Assembly: GCA_905116865.2 (NCBI GenBank)
Contig: CAJHNH020000850.1
Span: forward strand, 118,501-182,500
DNA length: 64,000 bases
Origin: Candidula unifasciata
Taxonomy: Eukaryota > Mollusca > Gastropoda > Stylommatophora > Geomitridae
Direction: 5' to 3'
This document shows, piece after piece, positions 12,101 to 42,919 of the stretch (within the stretch, counting starts at the first letter, position 1; every line of letters begins with the position of its first letter). The notes beneath the pieces were generated by a model. It saw only the letters and a program-made list of their open reading frames with translations. It was not told where the DNA came from and did no database searches. A program made the translations under genes and the position numbers.

Positions 12101-14800
12101 ATAGTCCCTAAGTGTCAGTTACAGTAGAGAGAAAAACATAGTCCTAAGTGTCAGTTACAGTAGAGAGAACAACATAGTCCCTAAGTGTCAGTTACAGTAG
12201 AGTCAGTACAGTAGAGAGAAAATATAGTCCCTAAGTGTGTCAGTTACAGTAGAGAGAAAACATAGTCCCTAAGTGTCAGTTACAGTAGAGAGAAAATATA
12301 GTCCCTAAGTGTGTCAGTTACAGTAGAGAGAAAATATAGTCCCTAAGTGTCAGTTACAGTAGAGAAAAAAATATAGTCCCCTAAGTGTCAGTTACAGCAG
12401 AGAGAAAACATAGTCCTAAGTGTCAGTTACAGTAGAGAGAAAACATAGTCCCTAAGTGTCAGTTACAGTAGAGAGAAAACATAGTCCTAAGTGTGAGTTA
12501 CAGTAGAGGGAAAATATGGTCCCTAAGTGTCAGTTACAGTAGAGAGAAAAATAGTCCCTAAGTGTCACTTACAGTAGAGAGAAAACATAGTCCCTAAGTG
12601 TCAGTTAGAGTAGAGAGAAAACATAGTTCCTAAGAGTCAGTTACAGTAGAGAGAAAAACATAGTCCCTAAGTGTCAGTTACAGTAGAGAGAAAATATAGT
12701 TCCTAAGTGTCAGTTACAGTAGAGTGAAAATGTAGTCCCTAAGTGTCAGTTACAGTAGAGAGAAAATATGTTTCCTAAGTGTCAGTTACTTTAGAGAGAA
12801 AATATAGTCCCCAAGTGTCAGTTACAGTAGAGAGAAAAAGTCCCTAAGTGTCAGTTACAGTCCCTAAGTGTCAGTTTACAGTAGAGAGAAAATATAGTCC
12901 CTAAGTGTCAGTTACAGTAGAGAGAAAAATATAGTCCCTAAGTGTCAGTTACAGTAGAGAGAAACCATAGTCCCTAAGTGTCAGTTACAGTAGAGAGAAA
13001 AGTCCCATAGTCCCTAAGTGTCAGTTACAGTAGAGAGAAAATATAGTCCCTAAGTGTCAGTTACAGTAGAGAGAAAATATAGTCCCTAAGTGTCAGTTAC
13101 AGTAGAGAGAAAACCATAGTCCCTAAGTGTCAGTTACAGTAGAGAGAAAACCATAGAGAAAAATATAGTCCCTAAGTGTCAGTTACAGTAGAGAGAAAAT
13201 ATAGTCCCTAAGTGTCAGTTACAGTAGAGAGAAAACATAGTCCCTAAGTGTCAGTTACAGTAGAGAGAAAACCATAGTCCCTAAGTGTCAGTTCAGTTAC
13301 AGTAAGAGAGAAAAATATAGTCCCTAAGTGTCAGTTACAGTAGAGAGAAAATATAGTCCCTAAGTGTCAGTTACAGTAGAGAGAAAATATAGTCCCTAAG
13401 TGTCAGTTACAGTAGAGAGAAAAAATATAGTCCCTAAGTGTCAGTTACAGTAGTCATAGTCCCTAAGTGTCAGTTACAGTAGAGAGAAAATATAGTCCCT
13501 AAGTGTCAGTTACAGTAGAGAGAAAATATAGTCCCTAAGTGTCAGTTACAGTAGAGAAAAATATAGTCCCTAAGTGTCAGTTACAGTAGAGAGAAAACCA
13601 TAGTCCCTAAGTGTCAGTTACAGTAGAGAGAGAAAAGTCCCTATAGTCCCTAAGTGTCAGTTTACAGTAGAGAGAGAAAGTGTCAGTTACAGTAGAGAGA
13701 GTGTCCCTAAGTGTCAGTACAGTAGAGAGAAAAATATAGTCCCTAAGTGTCAGTTACAGTAGAGGGAAAATATAGTCCCTAAGTGTCAGTTACAGTAGAG
13801 AGAAAATATAGTCCCTAAGTGTCAGTTACAGTAGAGAGAAAACATAGTCCCTAAGTGTCAGTTACAGTAGAGAGAAAATATAGTCCCTAAGTGTCAGTTA
13901 CAGTAGAGAGAAAACATAGTCCCTAAGTGTCAGTTACAGTAGAGAGAAAACCATAGTCCCTAAGTGTCAGTTACAGTAGAGAGAAAAACATAGTCCCTAA
14001 GTGTCAGTTACAGTAGAGAGAAAAATAGTCCCTAAGTGTCAGTTACAGTAGAGAAAACATAGTCCCTAAGTGTCAGTTACAGTAGAGAGAAAATGTAGTC
14101 CCTAAGTGTCAGTTACAGTAGAGAGAAAATATAGTCCCTAAGTGTCAGTTACAGTAATGGGAAAATATAGTCCCTTAGTGTGAGTTACAGTAGAGTGAAA
14201 ATGTAGTCCCTAAGTGTCAGTTACAGTAGAGAGAAAACCATAATCCCCAAGCGTCAGTTACAGTAGAGAGAAAACCATAGTCTTCAAGTGTCAGTTACAG
14301 TAGAGAGAAAACCATAGTCCCTAAGTTTCATTACAGTAGCAAGAAAACCATAGTCCCTAAGTGTCAGTTACAGTAGAGAGAAAGTATAATCCCTAAGTTT
14401 CAGTTACAGTATAGAGAAAATATAGTCCCTAAATGTCAGTTACAGTAGATAGAAAATATAGTCCCTAAGTGTCAGTTACCCTAGAGAGAAAATGTAGTCC
14501 CTATGTGTCAATTATAGTAAAGTAGAGAGAAAATATAGTCCGTAAGTGTCAGTTACAGTAGAGAGAAAATATAATCTCTAAGTGTCAGTTACTGTAGAGA
14601 GAAAATATAGTCCCTAAGTGTCAATTACAGTTCAGTAGAGAGAAAATATAGTCCATAAATGTCAATTACAGTAGAGAGAAAAGCATAGTCCTTAAGTGTC
14701 AATTATAGTAGAAAGAAAAACTTAGTCCCTAAGTGTCAGTTAGAGTACAGAGAAAAACCACAGTCCCTAGGTATTAATTTGAGTGGGGAGAAAACATAGT
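9183..14800. repeat. 36-bp minisatellite array, about 5.6 kb
   Basis: About 150 copies of GTCCCTAAGTGTCAGTTACA plus GTAGAGAGAAAATATA (36 bp). Length variants lie in the A-run and ATATA/CATA part, and there are a few partial units. Copies are most uniform in the middle (about 10,100-13,900) and more diverged at both ends. It begins about 240 bp upstream of the X-box. Confidence 0.97.
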
Positions 14801-14889
14801 TCTAAGGTTCAGTGCAGTGTTTTGTCCCCTATGGTAAGGAACAAATCATTGGAAGTGAGTTTCGCTGTGTTGTTTCTAGAGACGAAACG

Positions 14890-14943
14890 TGTCTCTGTGA
14901 CTATATAAAACCGTCCGCTAGCCAATGAGGTGTCTCTGTGACT
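14890..14943 (+). repeat. Left copy of a direct repeat flanking a LINE pseudogene
   Basis: TGTCTCTGTGACTATATAAA followed by ACCGTCCGCTAGCCAATGAG at 14890-14929 recurs at 17844-17883 with three changes. It contains TATAAAA and CCAAT. Confidence 0.6.
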
Positions 14944-14999
14944 GTGTGTGAAAGCATAGACACTTTTACTGAAATAATGACTAATACAATACTAAAAGT

Positions 15000-17640
15000 C
15001 GCAGTAAGAAATATTCCAAATAAAAATATGCCCTCCTATCCTCCAGGGAGGAAATAGGACTCTAATAAAGGCATTCACAAAACCAGGGAGGTGCATTGGA
15101 GGACATCTGCCAAAAATTGAACCCAGATACTCAGCGACCGAAGTGTGGAACCAGACTAAAGTAACAAAAGTAGACAAAATAACAGACAAGATCCCTACAA
15201 TTCAGGCACGTGCAGTGGCAGTTACTGATAAAGATAAAACAGACATTTTCAGACAGCACTTCTATGAAGTCTGTTCCAATGACAGATTAAATCAACAAGA
15301 ACGGGAAAGCAGAATGGCTCACAAAGAGATTAGGAAAACCAAAATCACAATTAAAAAAGAAAAGTCATACCTAGATACAGATATAACTAGTGAAGAAGTT
15401 AACTCAGCAATACAAGCCAAATCTAACACGGCAGCTGTTATTCTAAACTAAACAACAATGAAAATGCAACCAGCAAAAACCATTAAACAGATTACTGATT
15501 TCTAAATTGAGATCTAGAAAGAGGGAGAGATTCCAAGAAGATGGAAGGAAGCAACCATAATACCTATTAAAAAGGCTAATAAGGACCGTCAAAAAGTAGC
15601 TCATATAGACCAGTATCACTAACATCCCACCTCGGGAAAATATTAGAAACAGGCGTCAATAAAAGAATAATATCCCACATGGAAAAGAATAACCTGTTTA
15701 GCAAAACTCAGACAGGATTCAGATCTAACAGATAAAATTATACAATTAGAAGACCATGCTTATCTCTGTCCATCTGTTTAAAAAAAAACCCTACTAGGAC
15801 ATCACACAAGCGATAAACACGCGATGACACAAAGTGCTACCATGTGGATGAGAATTATCCGTAGAGAGGTCCCAGAAACCACGTTCAGCCATTATACCAT
15901 ATTTATGGCCGGGCTATATTGCGGCCCCTGACAAGAGCCAGGGTGGGGCTTCAAATAACGAAAAATGCCATCTTACAAATAGATGATTAGATATTGTTAA
16001 ACCTTGTTAAAAAAAATCATTCAACACAGGAGGTAAGACAATGGCAGTGTTCCTAGATCTGTAACAGGGATATGACTAGTGCTATTGGCCAACAACCTTA
16101 TTTAAAGCAGCTAAATTAGTATTCAAAAGAAGAACCAATAAATATATCTTATGCTTCTTGCAGGATAGAACATTTTCAGTACTAGTAAATAACAAAAGAT
16201 CACAAACGTACAATCAGGTGAATGGAATTCCACAGGGTTCGGTAATATCCCTACCCTGTTCAGTATATCAGTAAATGACCTTGACGAGACCATTAAAAAC
16301 AAGGAAACTGGACTAACGCAATTTGCGAACGATTGTGTGATTTATCACAGCCATAATCAACACCCTGCGCTAAGAATAGACTACAGAAAAGTCTTAATGA
16401 AGTGGCAAATTGGATGGGCAAATGGGGATTTAAAATTAACATCGAAAAAAAAAAAAAAAACCAGTAAGCGTGATATTTAACTTTAAAAGACAGCCTAAGA
16501 AACGAAGAAACGAGAATCCAAATCAATGGTAGAACAATTCAACGGACACATTTGACGAAATTCCTAGGAATGATTCCCTATGAGCAAATAACATGGTCAA
16601 GAGGACATCGATGAACTAGTAGTAAAGTGCAAAAATTACAATAGTATGCTGAGATTGATTAAAGGAAACGGATGGGGAGCGCACCAGGACACCCTAATAA
16701 ATTTTTTTAAAGCATTCGTTAGAGGCAATATGGAATACGGAAGCGTATTATACGAATCAGCATCAGAGAATAGCAAAAGCAAACTTGATAGGATTTAGTG
16801 CCAAGCTCTGACCTCCGTCATGGGCGCTGGCAAAGGGACATCGAGAGAGGCCATAGAGGTGGCACTAGGCATCACACCACTTAAACTCAGAAGGAAACAA
16901 TTAACCTATAGATATTGGATGAAAGCAGCCAACGATGCCAGGCAACCAGCCTCAGACGCTTTTCATCATATTAAAACCCACCTAGGTCATAAACTGATCA
17001 GAGATATACTGAGACCAGCAGCCAGGGACGCTGCACTAGAAATTAACGATAATGAGGACTTAGCTAGGACTCTAGAGGCGAGCGTTAGATTTATCCCTTA
17101 AATCCCTCCATAGAGACTAAAACAGCATAGGGCAGACATGAGTTTGCTGAAAAGTATTACTAAAAAATACTGAACTCTTTGAAGTCAAAACCATAACAGA
17201 AGAATATTTAGACCAAATTCGATCAGACAGCCTGGTAGAATATACTGATGGGTCTAAGAACGAAGCAGGAGAAGTAGGAGCAGGAGTAATTATCCCTCAA
17301 TGGGGAATACAAAGAGAATATAAAATAACAGATCATGTGGCAGTATGCACAGCAGAACTAGTCGGCATAATGAATGCACTAGAGATGGTAATAAATAAAC
17401 CTGAAACAAAATTCACCACACTGACAGATTCTTTGTCCTCAGTGCAGACATTAAAAACGCACAAAGCTAGCAGTAGACCAGATATAAGAGAAACGATTTT
17501 AAACCTGACAACCCAGCTCAAGAACACAGGAGGCCAAGTCACCATTGCATGGGTACCAGCTCACAGAGGTGTAATAGGCAATGAGAAAGCTGACAAAGCA
17601 GCCCCCGCCCCCCCCCCTCCCAAAAAAAAGAGCTAAATGT
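15000..17640 (+). pseudogene. Degenerate LINE with reverse transcriptase and RNase H
   Basis: A plus-strand non-LTR retrotransposon with many stops and frameshifts. In order it shows a pre-RT segment near 15,210-15,450 (VTDKDKTDIFRQHFYEV), RT blocks near 15,530-15,730 (IPRRWKEATIIPIKKA; KTQTGFRS), RT near 16,040-16,350 (MAVFLDL, NGIPQGS, then FANDCVIY where an active enzyme has FADD), and an RNase H domain at about 17,190-17,610 (VEYTDGSKNEAGEVGAGV, CTAELVGIMNAL, TLTDSLSSVQTL, VTIAWVPAHRGVIGNEKAD). The D-E-D-H residues of RNase H are still readable. RT followed by RNase H suggests the I/Jockey group. A dispersed repeat has inserted at about 15,785-15,985. It is inactive. Confidence 0.8.
15785..15985 (+). 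repeat. Dispersed repeat family C (forward copy)
   Basis: About 190 bp matching ACATCACACAAGCGATAAAC, GAGGTCCCAGAAACC and GCCAGGGTGGGGCTTCAAAT. The same element is at 19,960, 20,170, 34,960 and 35,205 (forward) and at 23,090, 23,930, 37,090 and 63,320 (reverse). It interrupts the LINE pseudogene, so it is younger than it. Confidence 0.65.
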
Positions 17641-17833
17641 GATGCTGTAGTAGAAGTAGGACTCGGAAAAACTGAAAGAAATAGCATAATCAAAAGACAC
17701 ATCATTAAAATGTGGAAACTCCAATGGCAGATGAGCATTATTGGCAGAGATGCATACTATAACATAAAGAACCCAGCCTAAACACACAGGTAATGGACAA
17801 ACTAAAAATCCCAGCTAACTATTATGGAGAGGT

Positions 17834-17890
17834 GCCAATGAGGTGTCTCTGTGACTGTATAAAACCTTCCACTAGCCAATGAGCTGTCCA
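17834..17890 (+). repeat. Right copy of the direct repeat flanking the LINE pseudogene
   Basis: GCCAATGAGGTGTCTCTGTG then ACTGTATAAAACCTTCCACTAG, the second copy of the 14,890 sequence, about 2.9 kb apart. Confidence 0.6.
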
Positions 17891-17914
17891 TGGGCAAGGG
17901 TTTAGCACACCCCC

Positions 17915-18066
17915 CCCCTCTCCATACAGATGAGTCAGATCCGAAAACGGATGCACACGCAACACTCAGCTTCTGGAACAGGACTGCAGTCCAGAAGTGG
18001 ATGAATAACTAGAACTTTTCGCCAGAGTTTACGGCTATTGAACGTGGAGAAGAAGAAGAAGATAAG
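17915..18066 (+). repeat. Dispersed repeat family F
   Basis: Shares GAGTCAGATCCGAAAACGGA, CACACGCAACACTC and GGACTGCAGTC.. with copies at 22,205-22,450, 46,420-46,640 and 51,860-52,090. It ends in a short AAG-rich tail. Confidence 0.5.
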
Positions 18067-19400
18067 CTACGCAACTAGGAACCGACAGGAAAGTATATAT
18101 AACTTCCTCTCTTTAACTATTTGTGACATAAGCAGCAGGACACAAGAAGAAAGAAGAAGAAGGAGAGGCCAAGACGTGTAGATCCTGCTGAGGTACCTAG
18201 CATATGTCTCAGTGCTGCCTAACATATAGCAGTAGAACTGTTGCAATTTTATGAAGCATGTTCATGAAACCTGATATAACCTGGAGTCTGCCACATGTGG
18301 TTGCTTAAACAGTATTCTGAGAACCACTGGTCCAAGAGATCAGTATGTAAACATACTGTTGCGATGGTAAACATTATGGGCGGTACTTCCACTGGAAGTC
18401 ATTTGAGTGTGACGTATCATATGAAGTGTGCAACGGATCGTCACTTTTCCAGCGTGGAGCACACACATTGATCTGGCTGCAAGTGAAAGAAGATCTTTGA
18501 GTGTGTGTGTGTGATTTCTAAGCAAGTTCAGAAGCACTTTCTTCAGGTAAAGGCGCTTGAATGTATTGTGTGATATTCGGTCGCTTCATGGATAATCCCT
18601 GACATCTTGGTATTCAATAACCTAATCGTTGGATGTGCCATAGAAGAATGTAAGTGTCGAGGGATGTAAGATAGTTGTATACGTGCTGGGCATGGACAAT
18701 TTATCATAACATACTATTCAACGGATCATCATCGACGTCAGGTTCACCGGCTGTAAAATCGGGCGGAAAATTCTATTTTTTTAAAAAATAACTTTTTTTT
18801 TACTTGAGTCATCTTCTAGAATGAGAACGAGAATTGTTTTTGGTAATCCGTTTTTGAGACCTGGATTTTCGTGTGTGCAGACTGTTGGTTCCTCACTTCT
18901 CAGGCAGATGCACTCTGACCTGAAAGGAAACATCCCTAATTAATCAACTTTTACGACATGTTTGTTAAAAGGCAGTGAGTCGATTCTTTCTTCTCTCTTC
19001 CCCCCCCCCCTTCCTTTTCCTTAGAGCCACTATTTTCCGAAACTCGTTGGCCCGGTTCAGGCAGCCGATTGAGATTACCATCGAGTAAACCAAACACTAC
19101 TGACAGCTTTCAGAAGTTGAAAACCTATCCTGAAAACTGTCGGTCGTGTACGTTTTATTTTAAGGGATCGTCACTTACAGCTTTACCTTCGTACTCATAA
19201 TCATTCATCAAAGGTCTTCATCATTCGTGATGGACGAACACAAACTTGTTAATGAAATGTTACTTACCCCTTTATCACATACAAAATGACATTTTATGAC
19301 AAGTCAATTGTCAGTATGTTACTAAGATGATCTCCATCTGTGGTTCTTGATAGGGCAAACCGGTCTGGCATCCATACGATACTAAAGAATTATCAGCTGC
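18067..19400. other. Unassigned stretch
   Basis: No ORF or motif is recognised. 18,890-18,965 is a reverse piece of family F. 19,020-19,270 looks like decayed LINE tail sequence (CATCATTCGTGATGGACGA recurs near 19,800). Confidence 0.4.
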
Positions 19401-19419
19401 TTTGGACGTTACCTAACCC

Positions 19420-19830
19420 GCATGCTAGAATATCGCCTCCAAAAGAGAGTATTTTATGGCGAGTTCCAGCAAGGGAAGAGGTCCCAGAGAGGACAGAAAA
19501 AGCGCCATAAGGACACTCTCAAGACTGCTGTAAATTCTTTCGGCATCAATACAGCGAAGTGTTCTGGACTGCGTTAGTCTCCAGACATGGTGCATCGGCT
19601 TGCCAGGCAGCGGATGTTGCATAGGCAGAGAAACAGATGCAGACTAGAAAGAATCGTAATGCTAATTCCACTCTTACTGCGGCTTTCACCTGTTGTCAGC
19701 ACTGCTTAAGAACTTTCCAGGCTAATATTGGATTAATCAGCCACCTTTGTACTCATAATCATTGATCATTGCTACTTTGGATCAAAGTGGTCTTTATCAC
19801 TCGTGATGGACGAGCAACAACATTTTTAAG
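19420..19830 (+). pseudogene. LINE 3' end encoding a C-terminal C2H2 finger
   Basis: Plus-strand reading gives RVFYGEFQQGKRSQRGQKKR, a LINE tail motif. After breaks it continues CCQHCLRTFQANIGLISHLCTH at about 19,688-19,750, a C-X2-C-X12-H-X3-H zinc finger. Many invertebrate LINE ORF2 proteins end this way. Stops lie between the blocks. Confidence 0.65.
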
Positions 19831-19959
19831 AAAACGTCACTTACAGCTTTATCACATACAAAGTAAGATTTTACGATGCGTCAAGTTAGAGATCTTTCCA
19901 AGATAATATCCATCTGCAATGAGTGAGTGACGTTCAACCCAATCCAAACAGCGCATGAA

Positions 19960-20290
19960 AAACGATTATCATCCGGTGACACAAGATGCCACCATTCGGA
20001 TAAGCATCCCGCAGGCTCAAGTCCCAGAAACCCAGTTCCACCAGTAGGTTATATTTAGTGCTCTCGATGACAGTCGTAGTGAGACTTTAAACAAAACAAT
20101 TGCGTCCGACATTGGGGCAGGCATATTTATTAATGGGGAGCTTTCATGTTGAATGATTGACGTTCAACCCTTTCAGGATATCACAATGAGCGACAAACAC
20201 TCGGTAAAACAAAGTGCCACCATATAAATGAGCATCACGCAGGGACAGGTCACAGAAACCCCATTTAACTCATAGGGTAGGTTATATAGG
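19960..20290 (+). repeat. Two partial family C copies
   Basis: Near 19,975 and 20,175 the GTGACACAAGATGCCACC / GCGACAAACAC.. strings and two CAGAAACCC motifs match family C. Both are diverged. Confidence 0.45.
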
Positions 20291-20299
20291 GCTCTGGAA

Positions 20300-21170
20300 C
20301 ATATATTTAAAACACGGAAAAACCATACACACACAGATACAGCCTCTCCTTTCAAGTCTGTTTAGATTTTGCCGACGCGAAGAAGCCGGACCTGTACTAA
20401 AAATTAGTCTGATCCTGCTGATATCGACCAGTAAACTTGGGCGCTGACCCAGATACGATACTAGTTTAAAGACAGGCCAATGCGACAAACACATTTTAAC
20501 TGGGATGTCCAATAGTCAAGCTGTCTGGAACCCATGGATGGAGCCCCATGAGATAATAACCTCAGCTCTTTAAGGGAGTGTATAGCTCAGGCACCCATCT
20601 ACAGTTAGAATGGTTGGACGGTCCAGTCCTATGACTTTATATAGCCACCTCTGTCTTACATTCAGCAGTAGCGTTACAGATCTGGTACTCGTAAACTATA
20701 ATGTACTTACCCATGCTCAATGATATTCTCGTATGAATCGGTGATTAAGATAGAGATAGATGAACAGCACAAAGGCAGCAAGCCGTGCGTCTTCTCGGGA
20801 AGCTCAGTCGAGAATAAGTTCCCACCTAGCGTCCCTCCCGATAGAGGCGGGAGTGGATTTATCAGCGTCCAAAGCGAAAGTTAGGCCATTGGAAATTTGG
20901 CTTCACTACAATGAATCTCCCACCTAAGGTTTTTTAATTCACAACTGTGACTTTCCCAAGATAATTAGGATAAAATTAAATACTTACCCGACATGTAGAC
21001 ACGTAATTACAGAAGAAGGACTTTTTACCTTCAGAGGAAAGTCCATTTTTCAAATAGACCTCATCACCATAGAGGTAACAAGATCCAGACCGGTCTAAGA
21101 CGAAAGGGGTGTGGATATACCGTAACATAGAGAACAAGCTCCTTTTTCTAGATTTTGACTTCATCAGAGT
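20300..21170. other. Unassigned stretch
   Basis: No protein motif, RNA gene or clear repeat was recognised. Confidence 0.4.
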
Positions 21171-21179
21171 TCATTTGGA

Positions 21180-21430
21180 TCATCATCGTGTAGCAGGTCC
21201 TTTGCAGAATGTAGCTGTCATCACTGCCTGAGAAAAACTGTGTCTATTGCCAGTCTTCCGCCTCGTGCACTTTCCTACCCAAGGCATATCTGATTTTCTG
21301 TGCCCATCTTCGTGAAGGTCTACCCTTGATTCTTTATCATGGTACCATGTCTTCTGTTGCAAGTCATTCAAGTCCGTGCTCTGGTCATAATATTTTAGTT
21401 TCTGAGACAAGATGATATTTACTAGCCAAT
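21180..21430 (-). pseudogene. LINE C-terminal remnant
   Basis: Across two frames the minus strand reads GRPSRRWAQKIRYALGRKVHEAEDW then ATFCKG, resembling the GRPRRRW...DI...G....EA..LA tail of LINE reverse transcriptases. It is frameshifted and non-functional. Confidence 0.5.
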
Positions 21431-21548
21431 CTTTATTCATAAAAGGATCATCTACGATGTCAGTATTATTTTTCTTTTTGCTCCATTCTTTTCAGTTGAA
21501 TAATTTGAGATAATAGATTGTATTTAACCAATCAAACTGTTATTGGCA

Positions 21549-21650
21549 CCACTGGAATAGGAACTCTGTTCTTGCTGCTGACGATGAGGACTGAGCGCTT
21601 ATGGAAATGTACCTATTGCTGTGGTCGATTCTTGATTAAACATCAAACAT
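21549..21650 (+). pseudogene. LINE C-terminal fragment (TEHxWECPEC type)
   Basis: A diverged copy of the family tail (GACTGAGCGCTTATGGAAATG) with the following TTCTTGATT also conserved. Confidence 0.35.
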
Positions 21651-22204
21651 ATAATGGACTGACTGGGGAAACCTGTTTTGAAAGCAGTTATATATAAATC
21701 ATGGAATATTTCATTATACAAGTTTCCAATTGGTGTCCTGTTTTATCAATGGGAACTGAAGATCTGTATTCATTCACACAGTATTAAAAATTCAAAGAAG
21801 CATTTGAGAAATGTGAACGGAACGAAATAACGGTTTGATGACTGAGAATGTATACTTGAGTTGAAACAGTTTAACAGCGGTCGGTCCTGCAAAGGTTACC
21901 GCGTCTTGTAGAAAGTGGATAGATTTTTGGTATATTTTGTCTTTAAGTATCAAGATATCTATCAGGCGCACCACCACGCCGAAGTTATTTGGGGAGAAGG
22001 TGGATTGGTCAGAGCGCCCAGTCTCTTCATAGTTCTCTAGGAAAGGGGGTGGGGGCGGGGGGCGGGGATGAGGAAGGCTCAAGAGATTTAAGCCTCGTTT
22101 CATAACGTAAATAGGAAAAATAATAACCTAACCCCCCCCCCCTCCCCCACCCTCAACCCCTTTGTGTGGGTTCCGGGACCCTATTATTGGGAAAACAAAA
22201 ATAG

Positions 22205-22450
22205 ACCCGCTGCTTATCCAAAAGCATGTCGTAAAAGTTGACTAATTAGGAGCTTCCCTGGAAGTCGGAATGCATCTGTATGACAGGCACAGAACCAACA
22301 GTCTCCATACAAATGAGTCAGATTTGTAAAACGGATGCACACGCAACACTCTGGTTCTAGAACAGGACTGCAGTCTAAAATTGATTAACAGCCAGAACTT
22401 TCCGTCACAGTTTACAGCTGGTGAACACGAAAAAGACAAAGAAGAAGAAG
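22205..22450 (+). repeat. Dispersed repeat family F, long copy
   Basis: Starts GCATGTCGTAAAAGTTGACT, includes GAGTCAGATTTGTAAAACGG and ends GAAAAAGACAAAGAAGAAGAAG. Same family as 17,915, 46,420 and 51,860. Confidence 0.55.
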
Positions 22451-22592
22451 GTAGCTTACTATGGTGTAGTGAATGACAAAGAAGCATAATAATAGATTTG
22501 AAATAATACGAAATATATAATCAAACTCTTAAAAAGTAAACGCATATACATAGTGGCGGGGTGGGGAAAAAGGGGGGGGGTGATCGCACAAG

Positions 22593-22796
22593 ATGCATGA
22601 GCCTCCAGATTCCGGGGTCTCGGATGTCTATTACTGGTATTCAATGGCATATATGAAGGATGTAGGGTCGCAATTCTTTAAGTATCAAACAACCCACAAT
22701 AACTGTGATAATATCTCTAAAGATAAATGCAATACTGTTGGGCTCTCTATCACAGAACAGACATTTCTTCCATTAACTCCTTGCCAACCTTTTTGA
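22593..22796 (+). CDS. Unassigned short ORF, 67 codons
   Basis: The ORF reads with a cysteine-bearing middle (HNNCDNISKDKCNTVG) and ends LPLTPCQPF, followed by an AATAAA about 110 bp later. I do not recognise it. It might be a 3' exon, an ectodomain exon of the membrane-protein gene just downstream, or a transposon fragment. No convincing acceptor was seen, so it may be chance. Confidence 0.15.
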   Translation: MHEPPDSGVSDVYYWYSMAYMKDVGSQFFKYQTTHNNCDNISKDKCNTVGLSITEQTFLPLTPCQPF

Positions 22797-23079
22797 CTTA
22801 TAACTGATTCCACAACACCCCCTACCCCTTTTCCTCTTTTGCATTAAACCCATGTTCACATCTAATAATTTCCATAGTTTTTTTTTTTGGTTCTTCGAAG
22901 AATGCAAATAAATTTTGTTTGAAGTCTCAAGAGGTTCTCCAGCTGTCACTGCTGTTTGTTGAAAGTGATATTCATGTGTTGAACTCCTTGTTATGTGGCG
23001 AAGACTCTATGCTATCAAATGAACAGGGCAAAAGAACAGATGGTTATTCCTTACGTCCTTTTTAGGATGTAATTTTTTG

Positions 23080-23265
23080 TTATTCGAAGTCCCACTCTGG
23101 CTTTTGCCAGAGGCCGCAATATAGGCAGGCCATCAATATGGCCAATTGTCTGAACGCGGTTTCTGGGACCTCTCCAAGGTGATCCTCATCCACATGGTGG
23201 CACTTTGTGTCATCGGGTGTTTATCGCTTGTGTGATGTCCTGGTGGGGTAGAAACTCAGTCAGTC
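23080..23265 (-). repeat. Dispersed repeat family C (reverse copy)
   Basis: Matches CCCACTCTGGCTTTTGCCAG, GAACGCGGTTTCTGGGACCT, CATGGTGGCACTTTGTGTCA and GGTGTTTATCGCTTGTGTGA. Confidence 0.65.
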
Positions 23266-23394
23266 AGTCAGAACAGATGGGAAACCCATACTCTGAAAGA
23301 CTAATTCAACAGGGGTTAAGTTGAGTTTCTGGAAGATAATCAACCTGAATGAGAAACAGGCGGACTTTTAATCTGGTTGCATCTGGTACTGTTA

Positions 23395-23500
23395 GCCTGC
23401 CAACTCTTCGTTGGTTACTGAAGAAGGGGACGGAGCACGTGAGGGCATGTCCTGAGTGCTGTGATGTCAATTATTGATTCAATCAATAATTCATTCAATC
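23395..23500 (+). pseudogene. LINE C-terminal fragment (TEHxWECPEC type)
   Basis: Reads GTEHVRACPECCDVNY then stop, one of six similar tails in the window. Confidence 0.45.
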
Positions 23501-23655
23501 TTTCAAAACTGAAATTACTCTAGAATTAATACCACGTAAGTTGATTTTTAACTACATTATTTAGAGTAAATTTCCCGTGTTCATCTGTGTTTACACTTCA
23601 AAACTTTATTACAGAACAGTCGTGTACTAGACCTTGCCCTTCCTTCCCCTCAGTT

Positions 23656-42765
<19,110 letters not shown>

Positions 42766-42869
42766 TAGTGAAGTGTAGGGCTAGAGGCTATGATACAGAG
42801 ATAGAAAGTTTTGGGCAGTCGTGGTTCAAGAAATCTACGCTATGTGTTTGTAATTGTGTGCGCGCGCGC

Positions 42870-42870
42870 G

Positions 42871-42908
<38 letters not shown>
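42870..42908. repeat. (TG)n microsatellite
   Basis: GCGCGCGCGG then GTGTGTATGTGTGTG..., just after the membrane-protein gene's stop codon, likely in its 3' UTR. Confidence 0.9.
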
Positions 42909-42911
<3 letters not shown>

Positions 42912-42919
42912 CTCTCACA

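Noticed and set aside
9183..14800. Centromeric satellite
   Set aside because: The 36-bp unit and 5.6-kb length next to a gene promoter fit a minisatellite better; nothing shows centromere function.
21792..22103. 103-codon minus-strand ORF with protein-like composition
   Set aside because: No motif recognised, includes a poly-Pro stretch from a G-rich run, and lacks splice support; not called.
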